A stretch of 64,000 nucleotides of DNA from Methylomarinum vadi (GCF_000733935.1 NZ_JPON01000001.1:3794623-3858622), one strand, 5' to 3'. Positions 53,345 to 62,809 are shown, numbered from the stretch's first letter. Translations and numbers: made by a program. Notes: generated from the letters alone by a model not told the origin.

Positions 53345-54259
53345 ATGCGGTTGTCCGCGGATAATTTGTTTTTACTCAGTCAATGCGCGGTTGCGGCGGC
53401 TTATCAGGCCGGGCAAGTCATCGCCAACCATTCGTCACGCGAGGTTGCCGTGCAAACCAAGCAAGGCGGAACCAGTCTGGCGGCGCAAGTGGTGACGGAA
53501 GTCGATCATTTAAGCCAGGAGGTCATTTTGCAGAACCTACTGCCGACCTGCGCGATGTTCGATTTGGCGCTGTTGACGGAAGAAAGTCCCGACGACCGGG
53601 AGCGGCTGAATAAGGACTTTTTCTGGTGCATCGATCCGCTGGACGGTACCTTACCGTTTATCGAACAGGTGCCGGGCTATTCGGTGTCGATCGCCTTGGT
53701 CGGCCGCGACGGAACGCCGCAAATCGGAGTGGTCTACGATCCCGTTGCCAGAACCCTTTATCGGGCGGTTAAAGGGCGGGGTCTTTCGCGTAGCGGCCAA
53801 AACATCGAAGCGGCAGCCGTTTCACCACCTTCGAGCGGCCGGAAGGCCACCTTTATCACCGACAAGAGCTTCGCCAGGGACCCGCTATATCAAACCGTGT
53901 CGGGCGAATTGGAACGTCTCGCCAAGGATTTAGGTTACGCGGGTTCGGAATTGGTCCTGCAAGGCGGGGCCGCGATGAACGCCTGCCGGGTACTGGACAA
54001 AGCGCCGGCCTGCTATTTCAAATTCCCTAAACCTCAACAAGGAGGCGGCAGCATTTGGGACTATGCGGCGACGGCTTGCCTCTTTAATGAGGCAGGATTA
54101 CCGGTCAGCGACAGCAGAGGTAGGCCTTTCGAGCTGAATCCTAGCGGTTCGACGTTTATGAATCATTGCGGTGTCTTGTTTGCCAGCGATTCGGATTTGG
54201 CCGGGCGCATGGTTGATTTACATAACCGGTTGATGTCTAAGGGTGGAGTAAGCAGCTAG
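53345..54259 (+). CDS. Inositol monophosphatase family protein
   Basis: 304 residues from ATG 53345 (MRLSADNLFLLSQCAVAAAYQAG), chosen because GGGAGAAGGGG lies directly before it; frames from 53222 and 53330 overlap or abut the kinase gene. Motifs of the lithium-sensitive Mg phosphatases are present: LLTEESPDD (first metal Glu), WCIDPLDGTLPFIEQVPGYSVSIALV (DPLDGT), and IWDYAATACLFNEAG (WDxAA) near the C-terminus. Members hydrolyse inositol phosphates, PAP or sugar phosphates. The substrate probably relates to the upstream kinase. Confidence 0.88.
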   Translation: MRLSADNLFLLSQCAVAAAYQAGQVIANHSSREVAVQTKQGGTSLAAQVVTEVDHLSQEVILQNLLPTCAMFDLALLTEESPDDRERLNKDFFWCIDPLDGTLPFIEQVPGYSVSIALVGRDGTPQIGVVYDPVARTLYRAVKGRGLSRSGQNIEAAAVSPPSSGRKATFITDKSFARDPLYQTVSGELERLAKDLGYAGSELVLQGGAAMNACRVLDKAPACYFKFPKPQQGGGSIWDYAATACLFNEAGLPVSDSRGRPFELNPSGSTFMNHCGVLFASDSDLAGRMVDLHNRLMSKGGVSS

Positions 54260-54271
54260 TACCGCAAAATT

Positions 54272-54893
54272 TGCCAGCGAGGGGCGCTCAAAACATCCCT
54301 GTTGCTTGGATTCTGGCAATCCCTGCCGGAATGACCGACTCATATAAAATTTGTAGCCTGGATGCAGCGTAGCGGAATCCGGGAATCGCGTGTTTCCGAG
54401 GTCCCGCATTCCGCGATGCTTCATGAGGGTTACGAGCTATTACAGTAACAGTTGCCTGTTGACGGGTCAATAGGCAAAAAACGAACAAATAATGAGTTCG
54501 TTTGCCAGGGAGGAGCGCTCAAAACATTCCTGTCGCCTGAATTTCGGCAATCCCTGCCGGAATGACCGACTTATATAAAATTTGTAGCCTGGATGCAGCG
54601 TAGCGGAATCCGGGAATGGCGTGGTTCCGAGGTCCCGCATTCCGCGATGCTTCATGCGGGTTACGAGCTATTCCAGCAACAGTTGCCTGTTGACGGGGCA
54701 ATAGGCAAAAAACGAACAAATAATGAGTTCGTTTGCCAGGGAGGGTGCGCTCAAAACATCCCTGTTGCTTGGATTCCGGCAATCCCTGCCGGAATGACCG
54801 ACTCATATAAAATTTGTAGCCTGGATGCAGCGTAGCGGAATCCGGGAATGGCGTGGTTCCAAGGTCCCGCATTCCGCGATGCTTCATGCGGGC
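54272..54893. repeat. Repeat array 2: tandem 232-bp units
   Basis: GTAGCCTGGATGCAGCG recurs at 54353, 54584 and 54816, giving periods of 231 and 232 bp. The array starts inside a unit (GCGCTCAAAACATCCCTGTT near 54286) and ends inside another at GATGCTTCATGCGGGCT. The units match array 1 closely, with scattered substitutions. Frames found in it (for example on the minus strand at 54519-54887) repeat with the unit and are not genes. The following 54894-55117 is AT-rich with no gene, and probably carries the promoter of the amidohydrolase gene. Confidence 0.92.
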
Positions 54894-55187
54894 TGACCAT
54901 CGTAGGCAACTTGCCCTCCCTCGAAGAAAATACGTTTCTCATAAGAATTACTACGTTTGGCATAAAAACGCATAACTCCCGCCCGGTAAAATGATCTTGG
55001 TTTGAGACGATAGATTTCAACCAATTGATTTACTTTATAAAACAAATGAAATGCAGATCATAATAGATCGACACCATTTCATTATGAAAATAATAATTAA
55101 TGCCTACGAGGACTTTTATGCGACATACCAATCGACTATTCAATGTAAAAACGTTGGCCTTCACGATTCTGGCTTGCCAGGGATTAA

Positions 55188-55629
55188 CCCGAATATTTCA
55201 TGATAGAGGCAGGCAAGTTTGTTGATATTTGATAAAATTCAGTTACTTAGATTGAATTTAACCAACAACTTGCCCATGACAAATTGTACTCCAGCTCAGA
55301 TAGAATTTCCTCCCTTAAAACGCCGTAAAATAGACGCCCAATTCAGTGGTGGAGCGATCACCAGTGATGGCGGTGTGCTGTTGTTACGAGCGGTTGACCA
55401 GCAGTTAGCCCGAATATTTCATGATAGAGGCAGGCAAGTTTGTTGATATTTGATAAAATTCAGTTACTTAGATTGAATTTAACCAACAACTTGCCCATGA
55501 CAAATTGTACTCCAGCTCAGATAGAATTTCCTCCCTTAAAACGCCGTAAAATAGACGCCCAATTCAGTGGTGGAGCGATCACCAGTGATGGCGGTGTGCT
55601 GTTGTTACGAGCGGTTGACCAGCAGTTAG
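55188..55629 (+). repeat. 221-bp tandem duplication of the IS1380-like left end
   Basis: The segment from the terminal repeat through the first about 50 codons of the transposase gene is present twice in a row with a period of 221 bp (for example TGATAGAGGCAGGCAAG at 55201 and 55422). The copies appear identical by eye. The first carries a truncated transposase frame (55276-55446) that ends in GCCCGAATATTTC of the second copy. Confidence 0.92.
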
Positions 55630-56810
55630 GGTTAACCGAACGGATAGCGGCGCAGATTCCTGACGCCAGAGCCCCTGACCGCGTGCAACACTCTGTGATC
55701 AACCTGCTCCGTCAACGGGTTTATGGCTTGGCGTGTGGGTATGAGGATTTGAATGATCATGACACGCTCAGAAATGATATCGCCTTGCAGACGGCGGTGG
55801 AAAAGGATCAGACATTGGGCAGCCGATCCACCTTGTGCCGGTTTGAGCAGCAGGCGGATCGCGCCTTGATGTGGCGAGTTCATGAGGAGTTGCTGGCACA
55901 GTTTATCGCTTCGTATGAGACACCGCCGAAATCGTTGATCCTGGATTTCGACGCCACCGACGATCCGGTTCATGGCGAACAGGACGGACGTTTTTTTCAT
56001 GGCTACTATCGGCACTATTGTTTCCTGCCGTTGTATGTCTTTTGCGGCCATCACTGCTTGGTCAGTTATCTACGTCCCAGCAATATTGATGGCGCCAAGC
56101 ACAGCTGGGCGATTCTGGCTTTGCTGGTTCGGCGCTTGCGTCAGGCTTGGCCGGACGTTGACATCACGTTTCGCGGCGATGGCGGTTTTTGTCGCCATAA
56201 GATGCTGAGTTGGTGCGAGCGGCATCGCGTTCACTATATTGTCGGGTTGGCCAAAAATAAACGCTTAACGCGCTTAAGCCAACCCTGGATTGAACAAGCC
56301 CGGCAACAGTTCCAAAGCGAACAGCAGAAACAGCGTCTCTTTACCGATTTCCACTATAAAGCCGGCACCTGGAAACGCCGACGCCGTGTCATTCTTAAGG
56401 CCGAACACATGAGCCAAGGGAGTAATCCCCGCTATGTCGTAACCAATCTGGACGGCGATGCACAAACACTCTATGAAACCGTTTACTGTGCGCGAGGCGA
56501 CATGGAAAACCGGATTAAAGAACAACAATTGGATCTGTTTGCCGACCGCACCAGTTGCAGCCTGTGGTGGCCGAATCAGTTTCGTTTGCTGTTATCGACA
56601 CTGGCCTATACGTTGATCCATGCGATTCGCCGAATCGCCCTCAAAAATACCGAACTAGCGACAGCCACTTGCGCCACCATTCGCCTGAAATTGTTTAAAA
56701 TCGGTGCCGTCATCATTCGTAACACCCGTCGTATTCGACTGCTGTTCAGCAGTCAGTATCCGTTTCAATCCCTGTTTAAATCCGTTTGTCAGCGCCTGTG
56801 CCCTGATTAG
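55497..56810 (+). CDS. IS1380-family transposase
   Basis: 437 residues from ATG 55497 (MTNCTPAQIEFPPLKRRKID). Typical IS1380 features: FSGGAITSDGGVLLLRAVDQQLGLTER, LACGYEDLNDHDTLRNDI, LILDFDATDDPVHGEQ (first catalytic Asp), ITFRGDGGFCR (second Asp), and the C-terminal YCARGDMENRIKEQQLDLFADRTS (Glu of the DDE triad). It ends LRLLFSSQYPFQSLF, as in the family. It appears intact and may still move the element. Confidence 0.94.
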   Translation: MTNCTPAQIEFPPLKRRKIDAQFSGGAITSDGGVLLLRAVDQQLGLTERIAAQIPDARAPDRVQHSVINLLRQRVYGLACGYEDLNDHDTLRNDIALQTAVEKDQTLGSRSTLCRFEQQADRALMWRVHEELLAQFIASYETPPKSLILDFDATDDPVHGEQDGRFFHGYYRHYCFLPLYVFCGHHCLVSYLRPSNIDGAKHSWAILALLVRRLRQAWPDVDITFRGDGGFCRHKMLSWCERHRVHYIVGLAKNKRLTRLSQPWIEQARQQFQSEQQKQRLFTDFHYKAGTWKRRRRVILKAEHMSQGSNPRYVVTNLDGDAQTLYETVYCARGDMENRIKEQQLDLFADRTSCSLWWPNQFRLLLSTLAYTLIHAIRRIALKNTELATATCATIRLKLFKIGAVIIRNTRRIRLLFSSQYPFQSLFKSVCQRLCPD

Positions 56811-57671
56811 TACAAACAAAGTGCTGTGCCCGGCACGCTGATAAACAATGGGGTAAGGGGAAGTTGCGCCTGAAAAACGAAAATCAACGCTTAATTCCCT
56901 TTTTGACCGCTCAATTTCTCCTTACGATCGCATGTTTTAAAACAAATGAGGGTTTCGATAGGGTTTCAAGGGACTGATGAAATATCCGGGTTAATTTCCA
57001 ATGCGGCAACCGCGGCTCCAAACCCCGATGCTTGCAAATTGTTGACTGCGGATCGTTTGTTCGATGGCTATAACGTTCAATTTAACAAAAGTGTGCTGGT
57101 ATTGGCCGACAAAGTTGCGGCGGTTGGAGATTATGCTGAACTGAGCTCGCAATGTGCCAGGCAGTATGACTTGGGCGACGCCACCATTATGCCGGGTTTT
57201 ATCGAATCGCATGCGCATATCAGTTTTCAAAATGTCAGACACGACAAAGTCTTGGAGCATGGGATCACCACGGCCCAAGACACCGGCGGCGGCCCCTTGC
57301 AATCGCCACAAGGAGGCGATGGCTCGTTGCGTTTGTTGACTACCGGTCCGATTCTTCAAGCCCAAGGCGGTTATCCGCTGAACATCTTTACTCCCGATGA
57401 CCAAGTCGGCGGGTATGACAAAGTGGGACTGGCCATTGCACCAAATGCCACGGAAAACGAAGTCAGAGCAATTGTCCAAAATTTGGTGGCGGGCGGTGCC
57501 TCCGCGATCAAGATTGCGTTGGAAGTGGGCGGGGAAGCCGGAGCGCCCTGGATGATGGATCATGGTCATGGAGCCGTGCCCGAAGCCCCCTGGCCGGTTT
57601 TGTCGGAAGAGCAGGTCGAATGGATTGTCAACGAAGCCCATGCCTTAGGCAAAAAAGTCCTTGCCCATGTG

Positions 57672-59415
57672 AGGCTGTCGTAAAACCCCAATTTCTTTGA
57701 TTTACCACTGGAAACCGGCCGTATTTCCCACGGCCGGCGAAGCTGGCAAGTCAGTAGTTTAACCATGACAACTGTCGAACTTTCGGTCAAACGAGCTCAT
57801 AAACCGGCTAAGCCAATGATATAAAGCGCGAAAAAGAGCTGCCACTAATGCGCGGCTCAGATTGTAGGCCATGGCGTGCAAGGCGAATTCCACTTTGACG
57901 CCCGCCAAACCTTTACGGCGAAAGCGATTCAAGCCTTGGCGACCGCGTAGCTGACTGAAGACTGGCTCCACCATGGCCTGCCGCTGCCGATAGCGTTGCC
58001 GAGGTTCGGGCTGGGCCATTTTCAGGCGCAGGGCTTCTTTTTGGGTATCGCTGTCATAGCGTTTGAGGGTGCGACCGCTTTCGCTACGCGTGCATTGGGA
58101 TTTCAGCGGACAGTCTGAACAGGCATCGCAGGCGTAGACGGTATAAGCATGGCCACTTTTACCGCCTTTGCAGGTGTGACGGCGAGTCAAGCGTTGTTGC
58201 CCCGGACAGCAATAAGTGTCGTCGTCGGCCTGATAAATAAAGCGGCTTTTGGGGATTTGTTTGTTGGATTGTTTGTTCCAATCGTCTCCTTCACTTTGGC
58301 CTTCCGGACAAAGCAATTCGATGTTGTGTTGCTCAGCAGTATCCAAGACGCCATTGCTGAAATAGCCAGCATCGAACAGAGCTGTTTCGACGCCTCCCAG
58401 GGCTTGGGCGCGATCCAGTAAACCTGGCACCACCTCGGTTTCACTGGAAGGATGAACGTCGCAAGCCACGATCACTCGATTGTCGTTCGCCAATACCGAC
58501 GGTTTATAACTGCTGCGAAAGTCTTTGGAGTTCTTTTGCGGCTGTAATACCGCCTCCGGCTCGTTGCTTTGTACTTGGGTCTTGGCCGGATCTTTGCCTT
58601 TGGCGGCTTGTTTTTGCTGGCGAGACTTTAGCTCGGCTTGGGCTTGTTCCAGACCGTTCAAACGCTTAGTCGCAGCCGCATCGTTTGGGTTGGCTTGCGC
58701 GGCTTCCTTCGCTTGCGCCAAGGCTTGGTTGAGCGCTTCTTCCTTCATCAATCGAAACCGGGAGGACATGGCTTCGATCACGGTACCGTCGCCCGCCAAC
58801 GTCGTCGTGCCTGAGCCTGTGACTTTCAAAGTACGGCGCGCCAGTTGATCGAAAAATTCGGTCGTCAATGATTCGGCATGCTGATGGACGAAACGGCCAA
58901 TGACTGAGTGATCCGGCATGATACCGCCACTTAGCCACCAACACCCCACATCGGCTCGAGCTAAACGCTCCAAGTCGCGCAGGCTGCTGATGCCTTGTAA
59001 CAGGCCGTAGAGAATAATCCCCACCATCGCACGTGGCGCATACGGCGGACGCCCGCCGGGCCGATAACGGGCTTCGAACTCGGCGAAGGATAGCGATTGC
59101 AGGAAGGGGCGCAATTTCAACGGGATGGTTAAGCCGGCGTGCTCCAGATGTTCGCCGAGCGGTTTACCGTTGATCGATAAGCCGCGCGGGTCGGGCGCTT
59201 CAAAACGGGCCATCGGTTCGCTTGAGATCGATTGAGCGATCAACTCAGGTAACGGTTCAACCTCGCATTCATCGAATAGCGAATATTGCTTGGCGCTATA
59301 CAATGTCTTGACGGGTCTAATGTTCGCTTCGGCTGCCATTGATCTATTTCTAATAGGTTTGGATAGGGGTATTTTACCGTATGTGTAGCTGGTTGGGGGG
59401 CTTTTACGACACCCT
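57672..59415 (-). mobile_element. IS1182-like insertion sequence, copy 2
   Basis: 1744 bp, inverted relative to copy 1. Ends AGGCTGTCGTAAAA (left) and TTTTACGACACCCT (right), inverted with one mismatch. A 6-bp duplication CATGTG (57666-57671 and 59416-59421) flanks it, and removing one copy plus the element restores the amidohydrolase reading frame. Confidence 0.92.
57759..59339 (-). CDS. IS1182-family transposase (copy 2)
   Basis: 526 residues, MAAEANIRPVKTLYSAKQYS at the start. Same domains and motifs as copy 1, with four residue differences seen (Ala for Val at 5, Lys for Arg at 11, Arg for His, Ser for Ile near the C-terminus). The frame is intact. The element's transposase is transcribed leftward, against the interrupted amidohydrolase gene. 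Confidence 0.93.
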   Translation of the reverse strand: MAAEANIRPVKTLYSAKQYSLFDECEVEPLPELIAQSISSEPMARFEAPDPRGLSINGKPLGEHLEHAGLTIPLKLRPFLQSLSFAEFEARYRPGGRPPYAPRAMVGIILYGLLQGISSLRDLERLARADVGCWWLSGGIMPDHSVIGRFVHQHAESLTTEFFDQLARRTLKVTGSGTTTLAGDGTVIEAMSSRFRLMKEEALNQALAQAKEAAQANPNDAAATKRLNGLEQAQAELKSRQQKQAAKGKDPAKTQVQSNEPEAVLQPQKNSKDFRSSYKPSVLANDNRVIVACDVHPSSETEVVPGLLDRAQALGGVETALFDAGYFSNGVLDTAEQHNIELLCPEGQSEGDDWNKQSNKQIPKSRFIYQADDDTYCCPGQQRLTRRHTCKGGKSGHAYTVYACDACSDCPLKSQCTRSESGRTLKRYDSDTQKEALRLKMAQPEPRQRYRQRQAMVEPVFSQLRGRQGLNRFRRKGLAGVKVEFALHAMAYNLSRALVAALFRALYHWLSRFMSSFDRKFDSCHG

Positions 59416-60075
59416 CATGTGGGGGAGAACGAAGGTTTTCAGATTGCGGTCAATGCCGGCTTGGATACGATGGCGCATATACCCTGTGCCGCGATCGATG
59501 GTGAACTGCTGCATCAAGCGATTCACCATGGCATGAAATTTATTACGACCATCGACACGCTGGCGTCATGCGGAGACGGACTTTATGCGAATGCGCACCA
59601 TATTGGCCATATCTATCAGGAATTCGCCCAATACGGTCTTGAATTTCCAATGATTTACGGTTCTGAGATCGCACACGACAACGTGCCCTGGGGGATCAAC
59701 GGCGAAGAAATGCATTTGATGTTGCATTTGGGCAGCGGCGAAGCGATAGACTTTCCCGATGTGATGAATGTCCTTAAATCGGCAACCTCCGCGGCTGCCG
59801 AGCATTTGGACACCGGTATTGAGGGCTTGGGCACCCTGACGCCCAATGCACCGGCAGACCTGATCGCGATCAAAGGCAATGCGCTTGAACGGTTCAAGTT
59901 GATGGAATATCCGGACCTCGTCATGTCAGGAGGTAAACTGGTGGTCAATAATTTTTCGAAGCACCGAATAAATTATCATCGCAAACCGCGAACAGTTCCG
60001 CAGTTCGCCGATTAGTGCGGCCGCAGGCGGTGAGGGAAATGAAATTTTCCTTGCCGTGCCGCTGGCCGATTTTCT

Positions 60076-60492
60076 TTAGCTCGAACCGGCTGATCGATCG
60101 TAGTAACGCGCTTCGATTAAATTCGCTTCCGGATCGCGGAAATAAAAGGAAGTGCCGCTGCCTTGGGCGCCCCAACGAATCACCGGCCCTTCTTCAATCG
60201 GAACGGAATTGGCTTCAAGCCTTTCCAGGAGGGCTTGCCAGTCGTCTTTGTCCAGGGTAAGACAAAAATGGTTTAAGTTCGCTTGGCCTTTTTGTTGCCC
60301 GCCTTCCCACAAGGCTTTAGGGAAAAGATCGATCACCGTCACCGGGTTAAGCCTGACGGACGGAAAAGGGACGTCGCCGGCAAAGTATTCGTCGATCCGT
60401 TCCGGCTCCAGCATCAGCACCTGCGAATAAAAAGCCAGCATTTTGGCATCGTCCTCGATGTTCAGTACGATATGATCGAATTGGCATTGCAT
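60076..60492 (-). CDS. VOC (glyoxalase/dioxygenase) superfamily protein
   Basis: 138 residues, MQCQFDHIVLNIEDDAKMLAFYSQVLMLEPERIDEY at the start, with LNHFCLTLDKDDWQALLERLEA in the second module and the ending GTSFYFRDPEANLIEARYY. This is the paired beta-alpha-beta-beta-beta VOC fold. The potential metal ligands are His7, His in NHFCL, and Glu in IEARY. Substrate unknown; glyoxalase-, fosfomycin- or dioxygenase-type activities all occur in the family. Leftward, 64 bp upstream of the cupin gene's stop, and convergent with the amidohydrolase. Confidence 0.88.
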   Translation of the reverse strand: MQCQFDHIVLNIEDDAKMLAFYSQVLMLEPERIDEYFAGDVPFPSVRLNPVTVIDLFPKALWEGGQQKGQANLNHFCLTLDKDDWQALLERLEANSVPIEEGPVIRWGAQGSGTSFYFRDPEANLIEARYYDRSAGSS

Positions 60493-60556
60493 GTGATGGC
60501 CTCCGTTTTTGTTTGTTTAACGCCTATTAAATCAAAATATTCCGGCATGCCGCGGG

Positions 60557-60937
60557 TTATGCGATTCCATCCGATTGCGCGCGATTGGGAAACGAGATTT
60601 CCAAAACGACGCAACCGATATCGGTTTTGAACGGCCCGTGAAGTTCGCCGGGCGGACGGCTGGCGTAATGGCCGGTTTCCAGCCAACGGTCGAATGCCTG
60701 GTCGTATAGACGGCCGCTCACGATGAACACTTCCTCCGGATAATCATGCGCCTTGGCACCGAACAGCGACGTGTCCGCCTGCGGAAGAAACCGTGTCAAG
60801 CGGGTATATTCGCCGCTGACCGGATCGATGCTGAGGGTTAATTCCTCGGCCATGCCTTCCAGTCCCTCGACCGGCGTCCAGCGTGTCCGGTTTTCGGGAC
60901 TGAGGGTATTCCAATAAGTTGCGGTAGACTTCGCCAC
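60557..60937 (-). CDS. Cupin-domain protein (ChrR-like)
   Basis: 126 residues from GTG 60937, chosen because CAGGAG lies six bases upstream and it gives MAKSTATYWNTLSPENRTRWTPVEGL; a longer frame to 61021 lacks a ribosome binding site. The cupin core has LTRFLPQADTSLFGAKAHDYPEEVFIVSGRLYDQ (His and Glu ligands) and SRPPGELHGPFKTDIGCVVLEI (second His). It resembles the single-cupin ChrR/anti-ECF C-terminal type. Enzymatic activity unknown. Upstream of and co-oriented with the VOC gene, so perhaps an operon. Confidence 0.8.
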   Translation of the reverse strand: MAKSTATYWNTLSPENRTRWTPVEGLEGMAEELTLSIDPVSGEYTRLTRFLPQADTSLFGAKAHDYPEEVFIVSGRLYDQAFDRWLETGHYASRPPGELHGPFKTDIGCVVLEISFPNRAQSDGIA

Positions 60938-61089
60938 GGCTGACTCCTGAATGATTTTTTTAGGGCGATAGGCATTGTCCGCCGGATGATCGATATCCGG
61001 ACGGAACACGTAGAACGGCAATGCTAAAAATGAAAGATAGCATGATATGCTTGTTTTCTTGACGATAAAGTGTCGGAGTCAGAAATAAC

Positions 61090-62643
61090 ATGCATAACAA
61101 AGGCGTGGCGGCGGCGGGGCATGAGCAAACCGCGAAAGCGGCGGCATTCATTCTTGCGGAAGGAGGCAATGCCTTCGATGCGGTAATCGCGGCGCATTTG
61201 GCCGCCTGTGTGGTCGAGCCGGTGCTCTCTTCATTGGCCGGAGGCGGTTTTTTGCTGGCGCGGACCGCTACCGGCGACAATACGTTGTATGATTTTTTCG
61301 TACAAACGCCGCAGTTCAAGCGCGCCGTCGCCGAAACCGATTTTTTCCCGATTTCCGCCGACTTCGGCACCGTACAGCAGGAATTCCATATCGGCGTGGG
61401 CTCGATCGCGACACCGGGCACCGTCAAGGGACTGTTCGAGGTTCACCGCGAATTAGGCTCCTTGCCGATGACGGTGCTGGCACAACCGGCGATCGAACTC
61501 GCGCGCGCCGGCGTGGCGATGAATGCTTTTCAGGCCTATATCTTCGATATCGTCAAGACCATCTACCTCAAGTATCCCGAGACGCAGAAAATCTTCACGA
61601 GTAAAGTCCGGCCAGGTTGTTTGCTGCAGCAAGGGGAAATGTTGTATCAGCCAGAGTTGGCGGATTGCCTGGAGGTGTTGGCTAAGGAAGGGGACGCGTT
61701 TTTTTATCGGGGCGAGATTGCTGGCGCCGTGACGAGATTGTGCGCCGAACGGGGCGGCCATCTTGACAGCAAAGATTTTGAACAATATCGACTGGTCAAG
61801 CGAACGCCGTTGTCCATCGCTTATCGCGAGGCAAACGTTTTGACCAATCCCGCTCCTAGCTCGGGAGGCACGTTGATCGCCTTCGCCTTGCAATTGCTGC
61901 AATCGTTCGACCTGTCTGGTTATCGCTATGGTTCGGCCCCCTATCTCGATTTGTTGGCGAATGTTCAGGACATGACCAACAAGGCGCGTATCGACGCCTA
62001 CCTGAACGAGAATTCGCCTCATCCGGCGGAACATGTTCTGGACCCGGAAGTCCTCGAAACCTATCGCAGCCAAATCAAAACCGCGGCGATGTGTTCCCGC
62101 GGCACCACGCAAATCAGCGTGATCGACGGGCGGGGTAATATCGCCAGCCTGACCACCAGTAATGGCGAGGGGTGCGGGTTGTTTATTCCCGGTACGGGCA
62201 TCATGCTCAATAACATGCTGGGCGAAGAAGACCTGAACCCGAAAGGTTTTCATCATTGGCCGACCGATCAGCGGATGACTTCGATGATGGCGCCTAGCAT
62301 CGTAACGCTTCCGGATAAGCGCCAGATTGCGCTGGGGTCGGGAGGCTCCAACCGGCTGCGCACGGCCATCCTGCAAGTTTTGCTCAACGTGATCGATTTT
62401 AAAATGCCGCTGGACCAGGCGGTTACCAGTCCCAGGTTGCACCATGAAGGCGGATTGCTCAGCGTGGAAGGCGGTTTTGCCGACGACGCGATCGCGCAAC
62501 TCCTTAAAAACCATCCGAACTATCAGGTCTGGCCCGGTCTCAATTTATTCTTTGGCGGAACGCATTCGGTCAGCCGTTCGGCGGACGGTTTTTTCGGCAT
62601 CGGCGATCCGCGACGTGGCGGAGTTGCCATGGAGGTTTCCTAA
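61090..62643 (+). CDS. Gamma-glutamyltransferase-like protein
   Basis: 517 residues of the N-terminal-nucleophile Ggt family, which cleaves glutathione and other gamma-glutamyl compounds after self-processing. GVAAAGHEQTAKAAAFILAEGGNAFDAVIAAH is the family start. The processing/nucleophile threonine is Thr339 in RGTTQISVID (family TTHxSV, here with Gln for His). LTTSNGEGCG and LGSGGSNRLRTAILQVLLNVIDF mark the substrate loop. There is no visible signal peptide, unlike classical periplasmic Ggt, so it may be cytoplasmic. Divergent from the cupin gene. Confidence 0.87.
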   Translation: MHNKGVAAAGHEQTAKAAAFILAEGGNAFDAVIAAHLAACVVEPVLSSLAGGGFLLARTATGDNTLYDFFVQTPQFKRAVAETDFFPISADFGTVQQEFHIGVGSIATPGTVKGLFEVHRELGSLPMTVLAQPAIELARAGVAMNAFQAYIFDIVKTIYLKYPETQKIFTSKVRPGCLLQQGEMLYQPELADCLEVLAKEGDAFFYRGEIAGAVTRLCAERGGHLDSKDFEQYRLVKRTPLSIAYREANVLTNPAPSSGGTLIAFALQLLQSFDLSGYRYGSAPYLDLLANVQDMTNKARIDAYLNENSPHPAEHVLDPEVLETYRSQIKTAAMCSRGTTQISVIDGRGNIASLTTSNGEGCGLFIPGTGIMLNNMLGEEDLNPKGFHHWPTDQRMTSMMAPSIVTLPDKRQIALGSGGSNRLRTAILQVLLNVIDFKMPLDQAVTSPRLHHEGGLLSVEGGFADDAIAQLLKNHPNYQVWPGLNLFFGGTHSVSRSADGFFGIGDPRRGGVAMEVS

Positions 62644-62809
62644 CGCATGCCGGTTTAGGCCTCGGTAAAAAAATTCCCGAAACGCCCAACGAAATCGTAC
62701 CCATACTCCGGGGCGTATACGCATCTGGAGGGCACTCTGCGTCTCGTGCCGCAAGGGTGTTTCTATGCAGGAACATGGGTGCCATGAGGGAAATCATTAG
62801 CGACCAGGC

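Larger units (their letters stand above)
55188..56990 (+). mobile_element. IS1380-like insertion sequence with duplicated left end
   Basis: Left end CCCGAATATTTCATGA (55188) and right end TGATGAAATATCCGGG (56975-56990) form terminal inverted repeats with one mismatch. The element is flanked by the 4-bp duplication TTAA (55184-55187 and 56991-56994). Total 1803 bp, of which 221 bp is a tandem duplication of the left end. It carries one IS1380-family transposase gene. Confidence 0.9.
55118..60015 (+). pseudogene. Exported amidohydrolase gene interrupted by two insertion sequences
   Basis: Joining 55118-55187, 56995-57671 and 59422-60015 (dropping both elements and one copy of each target duplication) gives an uninterrupted frame of 447 codons including the stop. 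The protein starts MRHTNRLFNVKTLAFTILAC and runs into a signal-peptide end (SNAATA then APNPDACKLL). The metal-binding amidohydrolase motif is PGFIESHAHI, then VLAHVGENEGFQIAV, DTMAHIP, and the C-terminal LTPNAPADLIAIKGN. This is the imidazolonepropionase/prolidase-like amidohydrolase group, here periplasmic. Insertion 1 is an IS1380-like element with TTAA duplication; insertion 2 is IS1182-like with CATGTG duplication. No further lesion is visible, so the gene died recently. Confidence 0.9.

Noticed and set aside
51783-54893. A possible CRISPR array because of repeated units
   Set aside because: The period is 232 bp with no short direct repeat/unique spacer pattern and no cas genes.
54218-55020. 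Several minus-strand frames of 60-120 residues that resemble each other
   Set aside because: They recur with the 232-bp repeat unit and have no ribosome binding sites, so they are repeat-borne and not genes.
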